Source: Dietzia sp032248695
Lineage (GTDB): Bacteria > Actinomycetota > Actinomycetes > Mycobacteriales > Mycobacteriaceae
NCBI RefSeq assembly: GCF_032248695.1
Contig: NZ_JAVHXC010000011.1
Location: 1-64,000, forward strand
Length of the DNA stretch: 64,000 nucleotides
Reading direction: 5' to 3'
Positions 24,228-33,114 of the stretch are shown piece after piece; within the stretch, counting starts at the first letter, position 1; every line of letters starts with the position of its first letter. The translations under genes and the position numbers were made by a program. Under the pieces are notes generated by a model. It had not been told where the DNA came from and searched no databases. It saw only the letters and a list, made by a program, of their open reading frames with translations.

Positions 24228-27200
24228 GTGATCCGCGGGGTCCGTCTCGGCGCCGGTGCGCGTGACGCGGTCGTCGCGTTCCTCGCCTTCCTGCTGCTGG
24301 CCTGCCTGCAGTCCCCGGGTCTGATCGCCCCGGACACCAAATACGATCTCGTCGAGGCCCCGGGCCGCTTCCTCGCCCAGGCCACCCACCTGTGGACGGG
24401 CCTGTCCTTCGCAGGCCAGGTCCAGAACCAGGCCTACGGCTACCTCTTCCCCCAGGGCCCCTTCTTCGCGGTGTCCGACCTGATCGGCATGCCCGCGTGG
24501 CTCACCCAGCGCCTGTGGTGGGCGGTGGTGCTCACCGTGGCGTACGTGGGCGTGGTGCGGGTCGCGGCCGCCCTGCGGATCGGCAGCCGCCGCACCCGCG
24601 CGGTCGCCGGGGTCCTGTACGCCCTCGCGCCGCGCATGCTCGGCGATCTGGGGTCGATCTCGTCGGAGATCTGGCCGGTCGCGCTGGCGCCGTGGGTGCT
24701 GTTGCCGGTCATCCGGGTGCTGCAGGGCCGGATGTCCCCGCGCCGCGGCGGGGCGGGCGCCGCGCTCGCGTTGGCGCTGATGGGTGCGGTCAACGCCGTC
24801 GCGACGGCCGCGGCCTGCCTGCCGGCGGTGCTGTGGTGGGCGATGCACCGGCCGGGCCGGACGTGGGGGCGCCTGGCCGCGTGGTGGCTGCCGCTGTCCG
24901 CGGCGGTGTGCGTGTGGTGGGCGGTGCCGTTGGTGCTGCTCGGGCGGGTCTCGCCGCCGTTCCTCGACTTCATCGAGTCGGCGGAGGTGACGACCCGGTG
25001 GGCGTCGGTCACCGAGGTGCTGCGCGGGGCGTCGACGTGGGTGCCGTTCGTGTCCACCGACCGCACCGCCGGCGCGGATCTCACCAGCGAGCCCGCGTTC
25101 GTCCTGGCCACCGGGGTGCTCGCCGCGGCCGGCGTGGTGGGGTTAGTGCTGCGGGGGATGCCCGCGCGCGGGCGGCTGCTGGGGATCGCCGCCGTGGGGC
25201 TCGTGGCGATGTCGGCGGCGTGGGTCGGGCCGGCCGGCGGTGGGCTCGCCGAGTCGGTGCGCGTGGTGCTCGACGGGGCGGGTGCCCCGCTGCGCAACGT
25301 CCACAAGTTCGAACCCCTGCTGCGCCTGCCGCTGGTCCTGGGCGTGGCGCATCTGCTCTCGCGCCTGCTCGCCGGGGTCACCGTCGGCGCGGTCGGCGGT
25401 CGCCTCGACCGCGGGCGCGCGGCGCAGGCGTTGGCCCACCCCGAGCGGGACCGCACCGTGGCGGTGGCGCTGGTCGTGGCCCTCGCGGCGGGGGTGTCGG
25501 TGGCGCCGGCGTGGCTGGGCCGCCTCGCGCCGGTGGGCTCCCACGCGGCGATGCCGGACCACTGGCCGCAGGCCGCGGCGTGGCTGTCGGAGAACGCGCC
25601 GGTGGCCAGGCCGGGCACCGAGGAGCGGGACCCGGCGGCCACGACCCGCGCGCTCGTGGTCCCCGGCGCCTCGTTCGGTCGTCAGGTGTGGGGGGTCACG
25701 CGTGACGAGCCCCTCCAGCCGCTGGCCGAGACCCCGTGGGCGGTGCGGGATTCCGTGCCGCTCCAGCCCGCGCCCGCGATCCGCGCCCTCGACGCCGTGC
25801 AGCGCCGCCTCGCCGACGGCCGCGCCGCGCCGGGCATGGCGGCCACCCTGGCCTCGCTGGGCATCGGGTACCTGGTGGTGCGCAACGACCTGTCGGTGGA
25901 CTCCGCCGCGCCGCGCCCGGCCCTGGTCCACCAGGCCGTCGACGGCTCGCCCGGGCTGGTGAAGGTCGCCGAGTTCGGCGACCCGGTCGCCGCCGGGGGA
26001 GGGGCCGCCGCGGGCGGGGACGCCGGGGCGAGGAACGACGACAGCAACACCGACGACGACAACGACGACGACGACGAGGTGGTCGTCGTCCCGGATTCCG
26101 GGCTGCGGCCGGCCTATCCGGCGATCGAGATCTACCGGGTCGACTCCCGGCTGGGATCGGACGCCGCGTCGCCCGGGCCTCCCCGGTCGGCCACCGCCCC
26201 GTACACGGTGGAGGTACGCGACCTGCCGGTGGTCGCCGGCGGGCCGGAGGCGCTGTCCCGGCTCGACGACCTGCTCGCCGAGCAGGACACCATCGGGTCG
26301 CCGCCGCGCGTGACGCGACTGCTCGAGGCCGACGCCCGCGCGGCGGGGGTGGACCCGGCGTCCGACCCGTTCCCCCGACCCCGACCCCTGGCCTCCACCG
26401 CGCCGGTGCTCACCGACTCCCCGACCGACCGCGAGACCGACTTCGGGCGCCTGGACCACCACTCGTCCGCCGTCCGCGCCGAGGGCGACCCCCGGCGCAG
26501 CCGCGGCACGGTCCCCGACTACCCGGCCACCGTCTCCGGCGACGAGCCGGAGCGCACCCGGGCGCGCTGGTGGGACGCCCGCGTGAGCGTGTCGTCCTCG
26601 GCGGCCGACTCCGCGCAGACCGGGCCCGTGCGGCCCTCGCACTCCGTGGCCGCGGTCGTGGACGGCGACCCGGACACCGCGTGGCGCTCGGGCGGGTACG
26701 GCTCGGCGTTCGGCGAGTGGATCCAGGTCGACCTGACCGAGCCCGTCGACCGCGCCGTCCTGCGGCTGACCGTCCCCGCCCCGGCCGTCGGGCCGCAGGT
26801 CACCGCGCTCGAGGTCCGTACCGACACCGGCACGACGACCGTGTACCCGCGGGCCGGCGAGGAGACGACCGTCGCGCTGCCGCCCGGCCCCACCGGACGC
26901 GTGCGGGTCACCGCCACCGGCGTCGCGGACGGCGGCCGCGGCACCTACTTCGAGGTCTCGGAGCTCGGCCTGACCAGTGCGGGGGAGGACGTCCCCCTGC
27001 TGCGCACCATCGCCCTGCCCGAGCGGTCCGAGGGCGGGCCCGCCCTGTCGGGGTGGCTGCTGCGACAGGAGCTCGCCGGCCGGGCCGACTGCGTCCACGG
27101 CGGCAGCCCCGTCGAGGGACTCGCCGGCGCCGAGGAGAGCACGGGCGCGGCCCGGTGCGCCCCCGAGCTGGCGATCGCCCCCGAGGAGCCCGGTCGGTTC

Positions 27201-28790
27201 GCCCGCCTGCTCGACGTGCCCGCCGACACCGCCGTCACCCCGCGGTTGCTCGTCCGCCCGCGCCCCGGCGGAGCCCTCGACGACGTCTTGCGCGGCGACC
27301 CCGCCTCCCGGTTCCGGCAGGTCCGCGCCGTGGGCGAGTCCCTCGTCACCGACCCCGCCGGCGCGCCGTCCGCGGCCGTCGACGGCGACCGCTCGACGAG
27401 CTGGCACGCCCCCGACGGGCCGTCACCGTCGCTCGAACTGCGCCTGCCCGGCCGGCACCTCGTCGGATCGCTGCGCCTGTGGGCGCCCCGCGCGGACGCC
27501 CCCGCCGCGCCGCGGGTCCTCACGATCGACACCGGCGTCCAGCGCACGCGCGTCGACCTCGCCACGCTCACGCCCGACGAGGACGGCTCCGTCGTCGTCG
27601 ACCTCCCCCCCGACCACACCGACCGCGTCACCGTCCGGGTCGACAGCACCCGCGACGTCCGCACCCCGGCCGGGGCGCCGGTGCCCGCCGGGATCGCCGA
27701 GGCATGGGTGCAGGACGACTCCGGCGCCCGGATCGGCGCACTGCCCGCCGCCGACGACGACCCCGTCACCCTGACCTGCCAGGACGGGCCCCGGATCCAC
27801 ATCGGCGACCGGATCGTCCGCACGAGGATCACCGCCTCCCGCCGGGCCCTGCTCGAGGGCCGCGCCGTCCCGGCCGAGCTGTGTGACGACACCCCGCTCC
27901 CGCTCCCGGCGGGACCGCAGGAGGTCTCCGTCGAGCCGGGGGAGGCGTTCTCGGTCGACACGGTGGGCCTCGTCGTCGTCGACCCCGCCGGCGGGACCAC
28001 CGACGGCGGCGCCGACGGCTCCCGCGGCGTCCCCGTGCTCGGCGGCGCACCCCAGCCCACCCGCGCCGTCACCACCGCGCGGTGGGACGACGCCCGCCGC
28101 GAATTGCACGTGCCCGCCGCCCCGCGCGAGCGCGTGCTGGTGGTCCCCGAATCGGTCTCGCCGGCGTGGCACGCACGCCTGGTCGCCGACGACGGCACCG
28201 CCCTCGCCGACCCCCGCCCCGTCACGGTCGACGGGTGGAAACAGGGCTGGGTGCTGCCCGCCGCCACGACCGGCGCCACCCTCGTGCTCACCGTCCCGCT
28301 CGACGCGCCGTACCGGTGGGCACTGCTCACCGGCCCCGCCGCGTTGCTGCTGGTCCTGCTGCTGTTCCTCGCGCCCGGTCACCGGGACCGCGCCGGGACC
28401 CGCGCCACCCCGTGGCGCGGCCGCGGGGCGGTCACCGCCGGCGCGACCGCCGCGGCCTCCTACCTGCTCGCCGGGCCCGTCGGACTCGCGGTGACCGCGG
28501 TCCTCACCGGCGGCGCGCTCGTCGCGAGTCGACACCTCGGCGCCGGACGCGCGCGGCGACTGCTCGTCGCCGGATCCGGGGTGGGGATCGTCGCCGGCGC
28601 CGCCCTCCTCGCCCGCGCCCCGTGGCCCGACCCGCTCGGCTACGCCGGGGACACCCTCGCCCCTCAGGTCGCGACGGTCGCCGGACTCGTCTGCGCCGGG
28701 CTCGCGGCGAGCTGGCCGTCCGCCGGACGCCCACGCGGCGCCCGCCGCGGCGCCAGCCACCGCTGGGACGGCACCTCCACCAGCGCGTAG
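24228..28790 (+). CDS. aftD: alpha-(1->3)-arabinofuranosyltransferase AftD
   Basis: A GT-C type polyprenyl-linked glycosyltransferase that adds arabinose to arabinogalactan and lipoarabinomannan on the outer face of the membrane; 1520 residues. The N-terminal ~450 residues hold about 11 membrane segments, with the early loop APDTKYDLVEAPGRFL typical of AftD. The soluble part has an Asp-rich linker (coding 26035-26090) and carbohydrate-binding, F5/8-type modules (DGDPDTAWRSGGYGSAFGEW; DGDRSTSWHAPDG). Membrane segments return at the C-terminus. GTG at 24228 is 41 bases after DUF2613. The 3' end overlaps the convergent acyltransferase gene by 127 bases. Confidence 0.92.
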   Translation: MIRGVRLGAGARDAVVAFLAFLLLACLQSPGLIAPDTKYDLVEAPGRFLAQATHLWTGLSFAGQVQNQAYGYLFPQGPFFAVSDLIGMPAWLTQRLWWAVVLTVAYVGVVRVAAALRIGSRRTRAVAGVLYALAPRMLGDLGSISSEIWPVALAPWVLLPVIRVLQGRMSPRRGGAGAALALALMGAVNAVATAAACLPAVLWWAMHRPGRTWGRLAAWWLPLSAAVCVWWAVPLVLLGRVSPPFLDFIESAEVTTRWASVTEVLRGASTWVPFVSTDRTAGADLTSEPAFVLATGVLAAAGVVGLVLRGMPARGRLLGIAAVGLVAMSAAWVGPAGGGLAESVRVVLDGAGAPLRNVHKFEPLLRLPLVLGVAHLLSRLLAGVTVGAVGGRLDRGRAAQALAHPERDRTVAVALVVALAAGVSVAPAWLGRLAPVGSHAAMPDHWPQAAAWLSENAPVARPGTEERDPAATTRALVVPGASFGRQVWGVTRDEPLQPLAETPWAVRDSVPLQPAPAIRALDAVQRRLADGRAAPGMAATLASLGIGYLVVRNDLSVDSAAPRPALVHQAVDGSPGLVKVAEFGDPVAAGGGAAAGGDAGARNDDSNTDDDNDDDDEVVVVPDSGLRPAYPAIEIYRVDSRLGSDAASPGPPRSATAPYTVEVRDLPVVAGGPEALSRLDDLLAEQDTIGSPPRVTRLLEADARAAGVDPASDPFPRPRPLASTAPVLTDSPTDRETDFGRLDHHSSAVRAEGDPRRSRGTVPDYPATVSGDEPERTRARWWDARVSVSSSAADSAQTGPVRPSHSVAAVVDGDPDTAWRSGGYGSAFGEWIQVDLTEPVDRAVLRLTVPAPAVGPQVTALEVRTDTGTTTVYPRAGEETTVALPPGPTGRVRVTATGVADGGRGTYFEVSELGLTSAGEDVPLLRTIALPERSEGGPALSGWLLRQELAGRADCVHGGSPVEGLAGAEESTGAARCAPELAIAPEEPGRFARLLDVPADTAVTPRLLVRPRPGGALDDVLRGDPASRFRQVRAVGESLVTDPAGAPSAAVDGDRSTSWHAPDGPSPSLELRLPGRHLVGSLRLWAPRADAPAAPRVLTIDTGVQRTRVDLATLTPDEDGSVVVDLPPDHTDRVTVRVDSTRDVRTPAGAPVPAGIAEAWVQDDSGARIGALPAADDDPVTLTCQDGPRIHIGDRIVRTRITASRRALLEGRAVPAELCDDTPLPLPAGPQEVSVEPGEAFSVDTVGLVVVDPAGGTTDGGADGSRGVPVLGGAPQPTRAVTTARWDDARRELHVPAAPRERVLVVPESVSPAWHARLVADDGTALADPRPVTVDGWKQGWVLPAATTGATLVLTVPLDAPYRWALLTGPAALLLVLLLFLAPGHRDRAGTRATPWRGRGAVTAGATAAASYLLAGPVGLAVTAVLTGGALVASRHLGAGRARRLLVAGSGVGIVAGAALLARAPWPDPLGYAGDTLAPQVATVAGLVCAGLAASWPSAGRPRGARRGASHRWDGTSTSA

Positions 28791-29902
28791 CCGACCGCCG
28801 CCACCACCGTCGAGATCACCGCGGTGACCAGCCAGATCGTGAGCATCCGGCCCGAGAACATCGGCACCGCCGCGATCTGGAACGCGAAGTGCAGCACCAG
28901 CACGTGCCACAGGAACACCCCGTACGACCACCGGCCCACCGTGGTCATGACGGCCGACCCGAGCACCGCGAAGCGCTCCCGGTCCGGCGACAACGCCACC
29001 GGCGCGAGCAGGCAGAACGCCACCACGGCGCCCAGTCCGGTACGGGCGGCGAACTCGGGGCCCGACGGGTGGACGAAGCCCTCGGTGAACCACTCCGGGA
29101 CCGTCGTGGCCACGAACGCCGCGGCCGCGACGGCCCACCACGCCCACCGCGCCCGCGCATGCCGGGCCAGGGCCGCGACCCGGCCCGGCGGCGCGGCGGC
29201 CAGCTCGGCGAGGATCATCCCCGCCGCGAACCACGACGCGAACGCCGGCGGCAGGATCTGGTCGTTGACCCGCTCGGGCAGTCCGAGCTCGTACCACGGC
29301 ACGAGCGCCCACCCCAGGCTCGCCACCCCCACCGCCGCGATCGCCGGGATGCGCCACCGCGCCCGCCCCCCGCGGAGCCGCACGAGCGCCCACCACAGCA
29401 GCGGCAGCACCAGATAGAAGCTCATCTCCACCGACAACGACCACGCGTGCGTGAGCCCCTCGACCAGCGAATCGGGGACGAACACCTGCGTGAGCGTCAG
29501 GTTGGACGTCCATGTGGCCACCGAGGCGCGGGCGTTCTGCGGGATCAGCAGGAAGACCGCGCCGGCCACGACGAGGTACGCGGGCATGATCCGCACCAGC
29601 CGCGAGCGCAGATACTCCCGCGCCGGGCGCGCCGTGCCCGGTTCGCCGAGGCGCGCGTGCAGGGCGTGGGCCCGCCACAGCAGGAACCCGGACAGGGCGA
29701 AGAAGACCGCCACGGACAGGTCGAACCGGCCCCACACCCGGTGGACGAACGACCCGGTGGACGAGCCGGTCTGGAACGCCACGTGCGTCGTGAGGACCGC
29801 GAACGCGGCCACCGCGCGCAATCCCTCGAGCGCCGGGGCGAAACCGGTCGCGGAGGGCAGAGTCCCGACTCGGTGGTCGGGGGTACCGAATGCGTTCTTC
29901 AT
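28664..29902 (-). CDS. tmaT: acyltransferase-3 family membrane protein, TmaT-like
   Basis: A polytopic O-acyltransferase of 412 residues with about ten membrane segments. The N-terminal GFAPALEGLRAVAAFAVLTTH and FDLSVAVFFALSGFLLWR, the R-x-x-R-I-M-P-A-Y turn and LTHAWSLSVEMSFYLVLPLL are acyltransferase-3 motifs. Its place, divergent from a DUF3068 gene and near aftD and mtrP-like genes, matches Rv0228 and the corynebacterial TmaT locus, where TmaT acetylates trehalose monomycolate for MmpL export (recalled, not checked). ATG 29902 or GTG 29905 could start it; AGGAG is 10-13 bases upstream. Confidence 0.78.
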   Translation of the reverse strand: MKNAFGTPDHRVGTLPSATGFAPALEGLRAVAAFAVLTTHVAFQTGSSTGSFVHRVWGRFDLSVAVFFALSGFLLWRAHALHARLGEPGTARPAREYLRSRLVRIMPAYLVVAGAVFLLIPQNARASVATWTSNLTLTQVFVPDSLVEGLTHAWSLSVEMSFYLVLPLLWWALVRLRGGRARWRIPAIAAVGVASLGWALVPWYELGLPERVNDQILPPAFASWFAAGMILAELAAAPPGRVAALARHARARWAWWAVAAAAFVATTVPEWFTEGFVHPSGPEFAARTGLGAVVAFCLLAPVALSPDRERFAVLGSAVMTTVGRWSYGVFLWHVLVLHFAFQIAAVPMFSGRMLTIWLVTAVISTVVAAVGYALVEVPSQRWLAPRRAPRGRPADGQLAASPAQTSPATVAT

Positions 29903-30006
29903 CACTGTTAATCTTCTCCTGATGATGGTCCGGCCGGGCAGGCACCCCGGTGGCTACCGGGGAGTAACCCGGCGGACCCAGGGCGCGACACCAGGAGGAC
30001 CAGACG

Positions 30007-31341
30007 ATGGCACGTCAGAGCAGTTCGGCCGGACGGAGGTCGTCGGTACCCGCACTGGTCCTCGTCGGGCTCGGCGCGTTCCTCATCACCCTGGCTTTGG
30101 CCCTCGTGTTCTTCGTGGTGCCGGCGCAGAAGAAGACGCCGCTGGACATCAACTCCACCACCGTCACCGAGACCGTGCCGGGAGCGGTCCTCGTCGGCGC
30201 CGCGCTGGCGTCCAACACCCCCACCGACCTCAACGCCGATCGTCCCGAGTGCCGGGCGCCCGAGGCCCCCGCCGCCGGTGAGGGTGAGGAGGGCGCGCCC
30301 GCCGAGGGTGGCCCCGCCGAGACCCAGGACGGTCCCGAGGCCGACGACTCCGACGTCCAGTTCCCCGTCACCTGCTTCATCGACAACGACATCCCGCTGT
30401 ACTCCCAGCGCCGGGTCCAGGCCGTGGAGCCGTCCGATTCCGACGTCATCACCATGCAGGCCGCGCAGTCGCTGATGCGCGAGGACAAGACCGGCGGCGA
30501 CGACGTCGAGGGCCTGGTCAACGCCACCGTCGACCGCGTCACCGTCGACCGCGTCACCGCGATGCCGACCGACGAGGCCACCAGCACCCTGCAGGTCGTC
30601 GCCGGTGCCGGCGACGACAGCGCCCCCACCGGTTTCGTCCGCGAAGGGCTGCAGTACAAGTTCCCGTTCGACACCGAGCAGCGGGCCTACGACTACTTCG
30701 ACGCCAGCACCTTCACCACCAACCCGATCGAGTTCGTCGGCGAGACCACCGTCGGCGGCATCGACGCCTACGAGTTCCGCCAGGACCTCGGCCCGATCGA
30801 CATGTGGTCCTCGATCCGCGACCACTTCGCCTCCATCTCCGACGGCTACGACCCCGCCGTGGAGTCGGTGCTGGCCAGCTACCGCCGCGAGGGCATGACC
30901 GCGGGCCAGTGGGGCCTCGCGGGCGACCCCGAGCGCGAGGTCGACATGCGCCGCTTCTACACCAACACCCGCACGGTGTGGGTGAACCCGGCCACCGGGC
31001 AGATCGTCAACGGCAAGGAGGACATCTTCCAGTTCTTCGCCGAGGACCAGGCCGAGGCCGAGGCGTTCTTCAACGACAAGGCCCGCCTCGAGGAGGAGCG
31101 CTCCGAGCCCACCCGCACGGCCGTCCGCTTCCAGTCCGGCTGGAACGAGGAGACGCAGCAGACGACTCTCGCCGGCGCGCAGGACAGCGCCGACACGCTC
31201 AACACCTTCGGCCGCGTCGTGCCGGCCGTGCTGGGCATCCTCGGCCTGATCTCGCTCATCGGCGGCATCGTGCTGGGGCTGCGCGGCCGCGGTGGCCGCG
31301 GGGGTCGAGTCGACACCGGGGGTCGCGCCGCCCGCGCCTGA
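30007..31341 (+). CDS. DUF3068 ('PorA family') membrane protein
   Basis: A 444-residue envelope protein with one membrane segment near residues 14-38 (VPALVLVGLGAFLITLALAL), a large outer domain and a second segment near the C-terminus (VVPAVLGILGLISLIGGIVL), then an Arg/Gly tail. The block TFTTNPIEFVGETTVGGIDAYEF and the RTVWVNPATGQIVNGKE motif are DUF3068 features; its length matches Rv0227c. Although databases call it porin PorA, it is unrelated to the tiny PorA peptide. An acidic Glu/Ala/Gly insert lies around residues 84-118. AGGAGG precedes the ATG. Confidence 0.85.
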   Translation: MARQSSSAGRRSSVPALVLVGLGAFLITLALALVFFVVPAQKKTPLDINSTTVTETVPGAVLVGAALASNTPTDLNADRPECRAPEAPAAGEGEEGAPAEGGPAETQDGPEADDSDVQFPVTCFIDNDIPLYSQRRVQAVEPSDSDVITMQAAQSLMREDKTGGDDVEGLVNATVDRVTVDRVTAMPTDEATSTLQVVAGAGDDSAPTGFVREGLQYKFPFDTEQRAYDYFDASTFTTNPIEFVGETTVGGIDAYEFRQDLGPIDMWSSIRDHFASISDGYDPAVESVLASYRREGMTAGQWGLAGDPEREVDMRRFYTNTRTVWVNPATGQIVNGKEDIFQFFAEDQAEAEAFFNDKARLEEERSEPTRTAVRFQSGWNEETQQTTLAGAQDSADTLNTFGRVVPAVLGILGLISLIGGIVLGLRGRGGRGGRVDTGGRAARA

Positions 31342-31397
31342 CCCCCGAGCCCGCCGGGGTGCCCGCCCCGCCGGGGTGCCTGCCCCGGATCATCGAC

Positions 31398-31446
31398 AAG
31401 AGCGTTCCGCACACCTCACCCGAGAGGGCGTGTGCGGGACGCTCTT
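31398..31446. terminator. long hairpin terminator after DUF3068
   Basis: 17-bp stem: AAGAGCGTTCCGCACAC (31398-31414) with 31430-31446, one G-U pair and a 15-base loop. Confidence 0.85.
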
Positions 31447-31666
31447 CTCGTCGGGTGGTGGACCCGCGACCGCCGCGCAGCCGACCGGTTCTTGCGATCT
31501 GCCCCTCGGATCGCGCGCCGCGAAGCCGAGGCCAGCCTCGACAGCCCCGCCCCGGCAGCCGCGCCGCCTAACGGATCGCGCGCCGCCTATCGGATCACGC
31601 TCCACCTATGGGGTCCCGCAGGTGAATCGGAACGGGATGGGTGGCGTGGGCCGGCTGGGGTGGCTC
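31447..31666. other. gene-free spacer with a repeated 15-mer
   Basis: No gene is seen. CGGATCGCGCGCCGC occurs twice (31507-31521 and 31572-31586), followed by a degenerate third copy starting CGGATCACGC. It lies between two terminators of convergent genes. Confidence 0.5.
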
Positions 31667-31700
31667 GGCGGGCGTGGCGCGGGTCCGCCCCACGCCCGCC
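31667..31700 (-). terminator. hairpin after the flippase gene
   Basis: GGCGGGCGTGG (31667-31677) pairs perfectly with CCACGCCCGCC (31690-31700), 13 bases beyond the stop at 31714. Confidence 0.7.
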
Positions 31701-31713
31701 CAGCGTCCGCGCC

Positions 31714-32970
31714 TCAGGCCAGCCGCGACCGGAGCGCGCGCCAGCCGGCCGTGACCGTGGTGACGGCGACGGCGATGAGCGTCGCCGCAAGAACGCCCTC
31801 GACCTCGCGGGGGGCGAACCACACCGCGACGGCGGTGAGCGCCAAGCCGCACCATGCGATCCCGGCCTCGACGGTCCGGTCGGAGGCGATGGTGGCCAGC
31901 AGGAACGCCTGCAGGACGCTCAGCGTCACGCCGAGCGCGGCGAACGCCCAGAGGAGCCCGGCGACCGGCCGGTAGTCCTCGCCGACGACCGCCGGCACCA
32001 GCGGCGCGGCCACGGCGGCCCCGATCACGACGACCGCGCCGATGCCCAGCAGCACGGCCAGCGCCGAGCGGACGGCACCCCGGTGTCCGGCCGGATCGGC
32101 CATGCGCGGGTAGAGCACCGTGCCGACGGCCTGCGGGAGCCAGAACGCGGCCTTCGCGGCGACCGCCCCCAGCGCGTAGCGGCCCGCGTCCTCCGGGGTC
32201 AGCAGCGCTCGGGCGAGGAGCAGGTCGACCGAGGTGAGCGCCATCATCACCAGCTGCACCTGCCCGGCGGCGAGCACGGCGGCCACGCCGGGGGAGGTCA
32301 GAACCGCCCCGGGAGTCCCCGCCCCGCTAGTCCCTGCCCCGGGCATTTCCATGCGGGACCGGGGCGCCGCGGGCCCGGACGTCACCCGCGCGGCCACGAG
32401 CCAGGCCACGCCCACGCCCACGGCCCCGGCGGCGAGTGCGGGTCCGACCCCGCCGCCCGCGGCGAGTACCGCGACGGCGGGCGCGACCTTGCCCGCGCCG
32501 GCCAGGGCGAGCACCACACCCAGCGCCCGGAACCGCTCGGCGCCCTGCAGCAGCCCCTGCTCGGTGGCGAGCAGACACAGCACCGGGCCGGGGGCCAACG
32601 CGGCGGCCGTGGCCCACCCCGGGGTGTCGAGCAGCAGGGACACGGGGACCACGGCCAGCGCCGCGACCACCGCGACCAGCAGCGCCACCCGCCTGCCGAG
32701 CGCGCGCAGGACGTCGTGGGGGACACCCCGGACGTGCTCGCGGGCCACCACCGCCTGCAGCGCCAGGGAGGGCACGGCCACCAGCAGCTGCGCGGAGAGC
32801 AGGGCGGCGAACGCGCCGTAGCCCTCGGGGCCGAGCCACCGGGAGGCCGGGAGATGCAGGAGGTAGGCGGCGATGTTGGCCAGCATCGACCCGGCCGTGA
32901 CCGCGCCCGCACCGGTCAGGACGCGCCTGGCGGCGGAGCCGGGTGCCGCCTCGCGCGCCTGTGGGTCCAC
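31714..32970 (-). CDS. polysaccharide flippase (MATE/MOP-like, Wzx type)
   Basis: A 418-residue membrane protein with about 12 hydrophobic segments. GAGAVTAGSMLANIAAYLLH, LGPEGYGAFAALLSAQLLV and VDLLLARALLTPEDAGRYAL are typical of Wzx/MurJ-like lipid-linked sugar flippases. It probably turns a lipid-linked oligosaccharide outward for the adjoining glycosyltransferase. The GTG at 32970 has TACGAT 7 bases upstream and no ribosome site. I do not recall a counterpart at this point of the M. tuberculosis order. Confidence 0.78.
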   Translation of the reverse strand: MDPQAREAAPGSAARRVLTGAGAVTAGSMLANIAAYLLHLPASRWLGPEGYGAFAALLSAQLLVAVPSLALQAVVAREHVRGVPHDVLRALGRRVALLVAVVAALAVVPVSLLLDTPGWATAAALAPGPVLCLLATEQGLLQGAERFRALGVVLALAGAGKVAPAVAVLAAGGGVGPALAAGAVGVGVAWLVAARVTSGPAAPRSRMEMPGAGTSGAGTPGAVLTSPGVAAVLAAGQVQLVMMALTSVDLLLARALLTPEDAGRYALGAVAAKAAFWLPQAVGTVLYPRMADPAGHRGAVRSALAVLLGIGAVVVIGAAVAAPLVPAVVGEDYRPVAGLLWAFAALGVTLSVLQAFLLATIASDRTVEAGIAWCGLALTAVAVWFAPREVEGVLAATLIAVAVTTVTAGWRALRSRLA

Positions 32971-32977
32971 ATCCGAG

Positions 32978-32983
32978 ATCGTA
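32978..32983 (-). promoter_or_regulatory. -10 TACGAT, leaderless
   Basis: Minus-strand TACGAT ends 7 bases before the GTG at 32970. Confidence 0.6.
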
Positions 32984-33114
32984 GGGGGCCGTCCTGCGGC
33001 CTCTCCCGTGGGCCGGGCGGCGCGGTGGCGCGGGGTCGGGTGGGGCGGTGGCGCGGGGCCGGACGCCTCGGCCAGGACGACCGGGGCGAGCGGGGCGCGT
33101 GGTGGAATGTGCGC

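Noticed and set aside
25143..27407. A 754-codon open frame antisense to aftD
   Set aside because: It is a shadow frame of the strongly coding aftD sequence; its translation is low complexity (Gly/Arg/Val/His) and has no family motif.
30007..31341. The DUF3068 'PorA family' protein as the partner of the small peptides
   Set aside because: The shared name is a database label. The protein is large and anchored by two membrane segments, and is unrelated in sequence to the PorA/PorH peptides.
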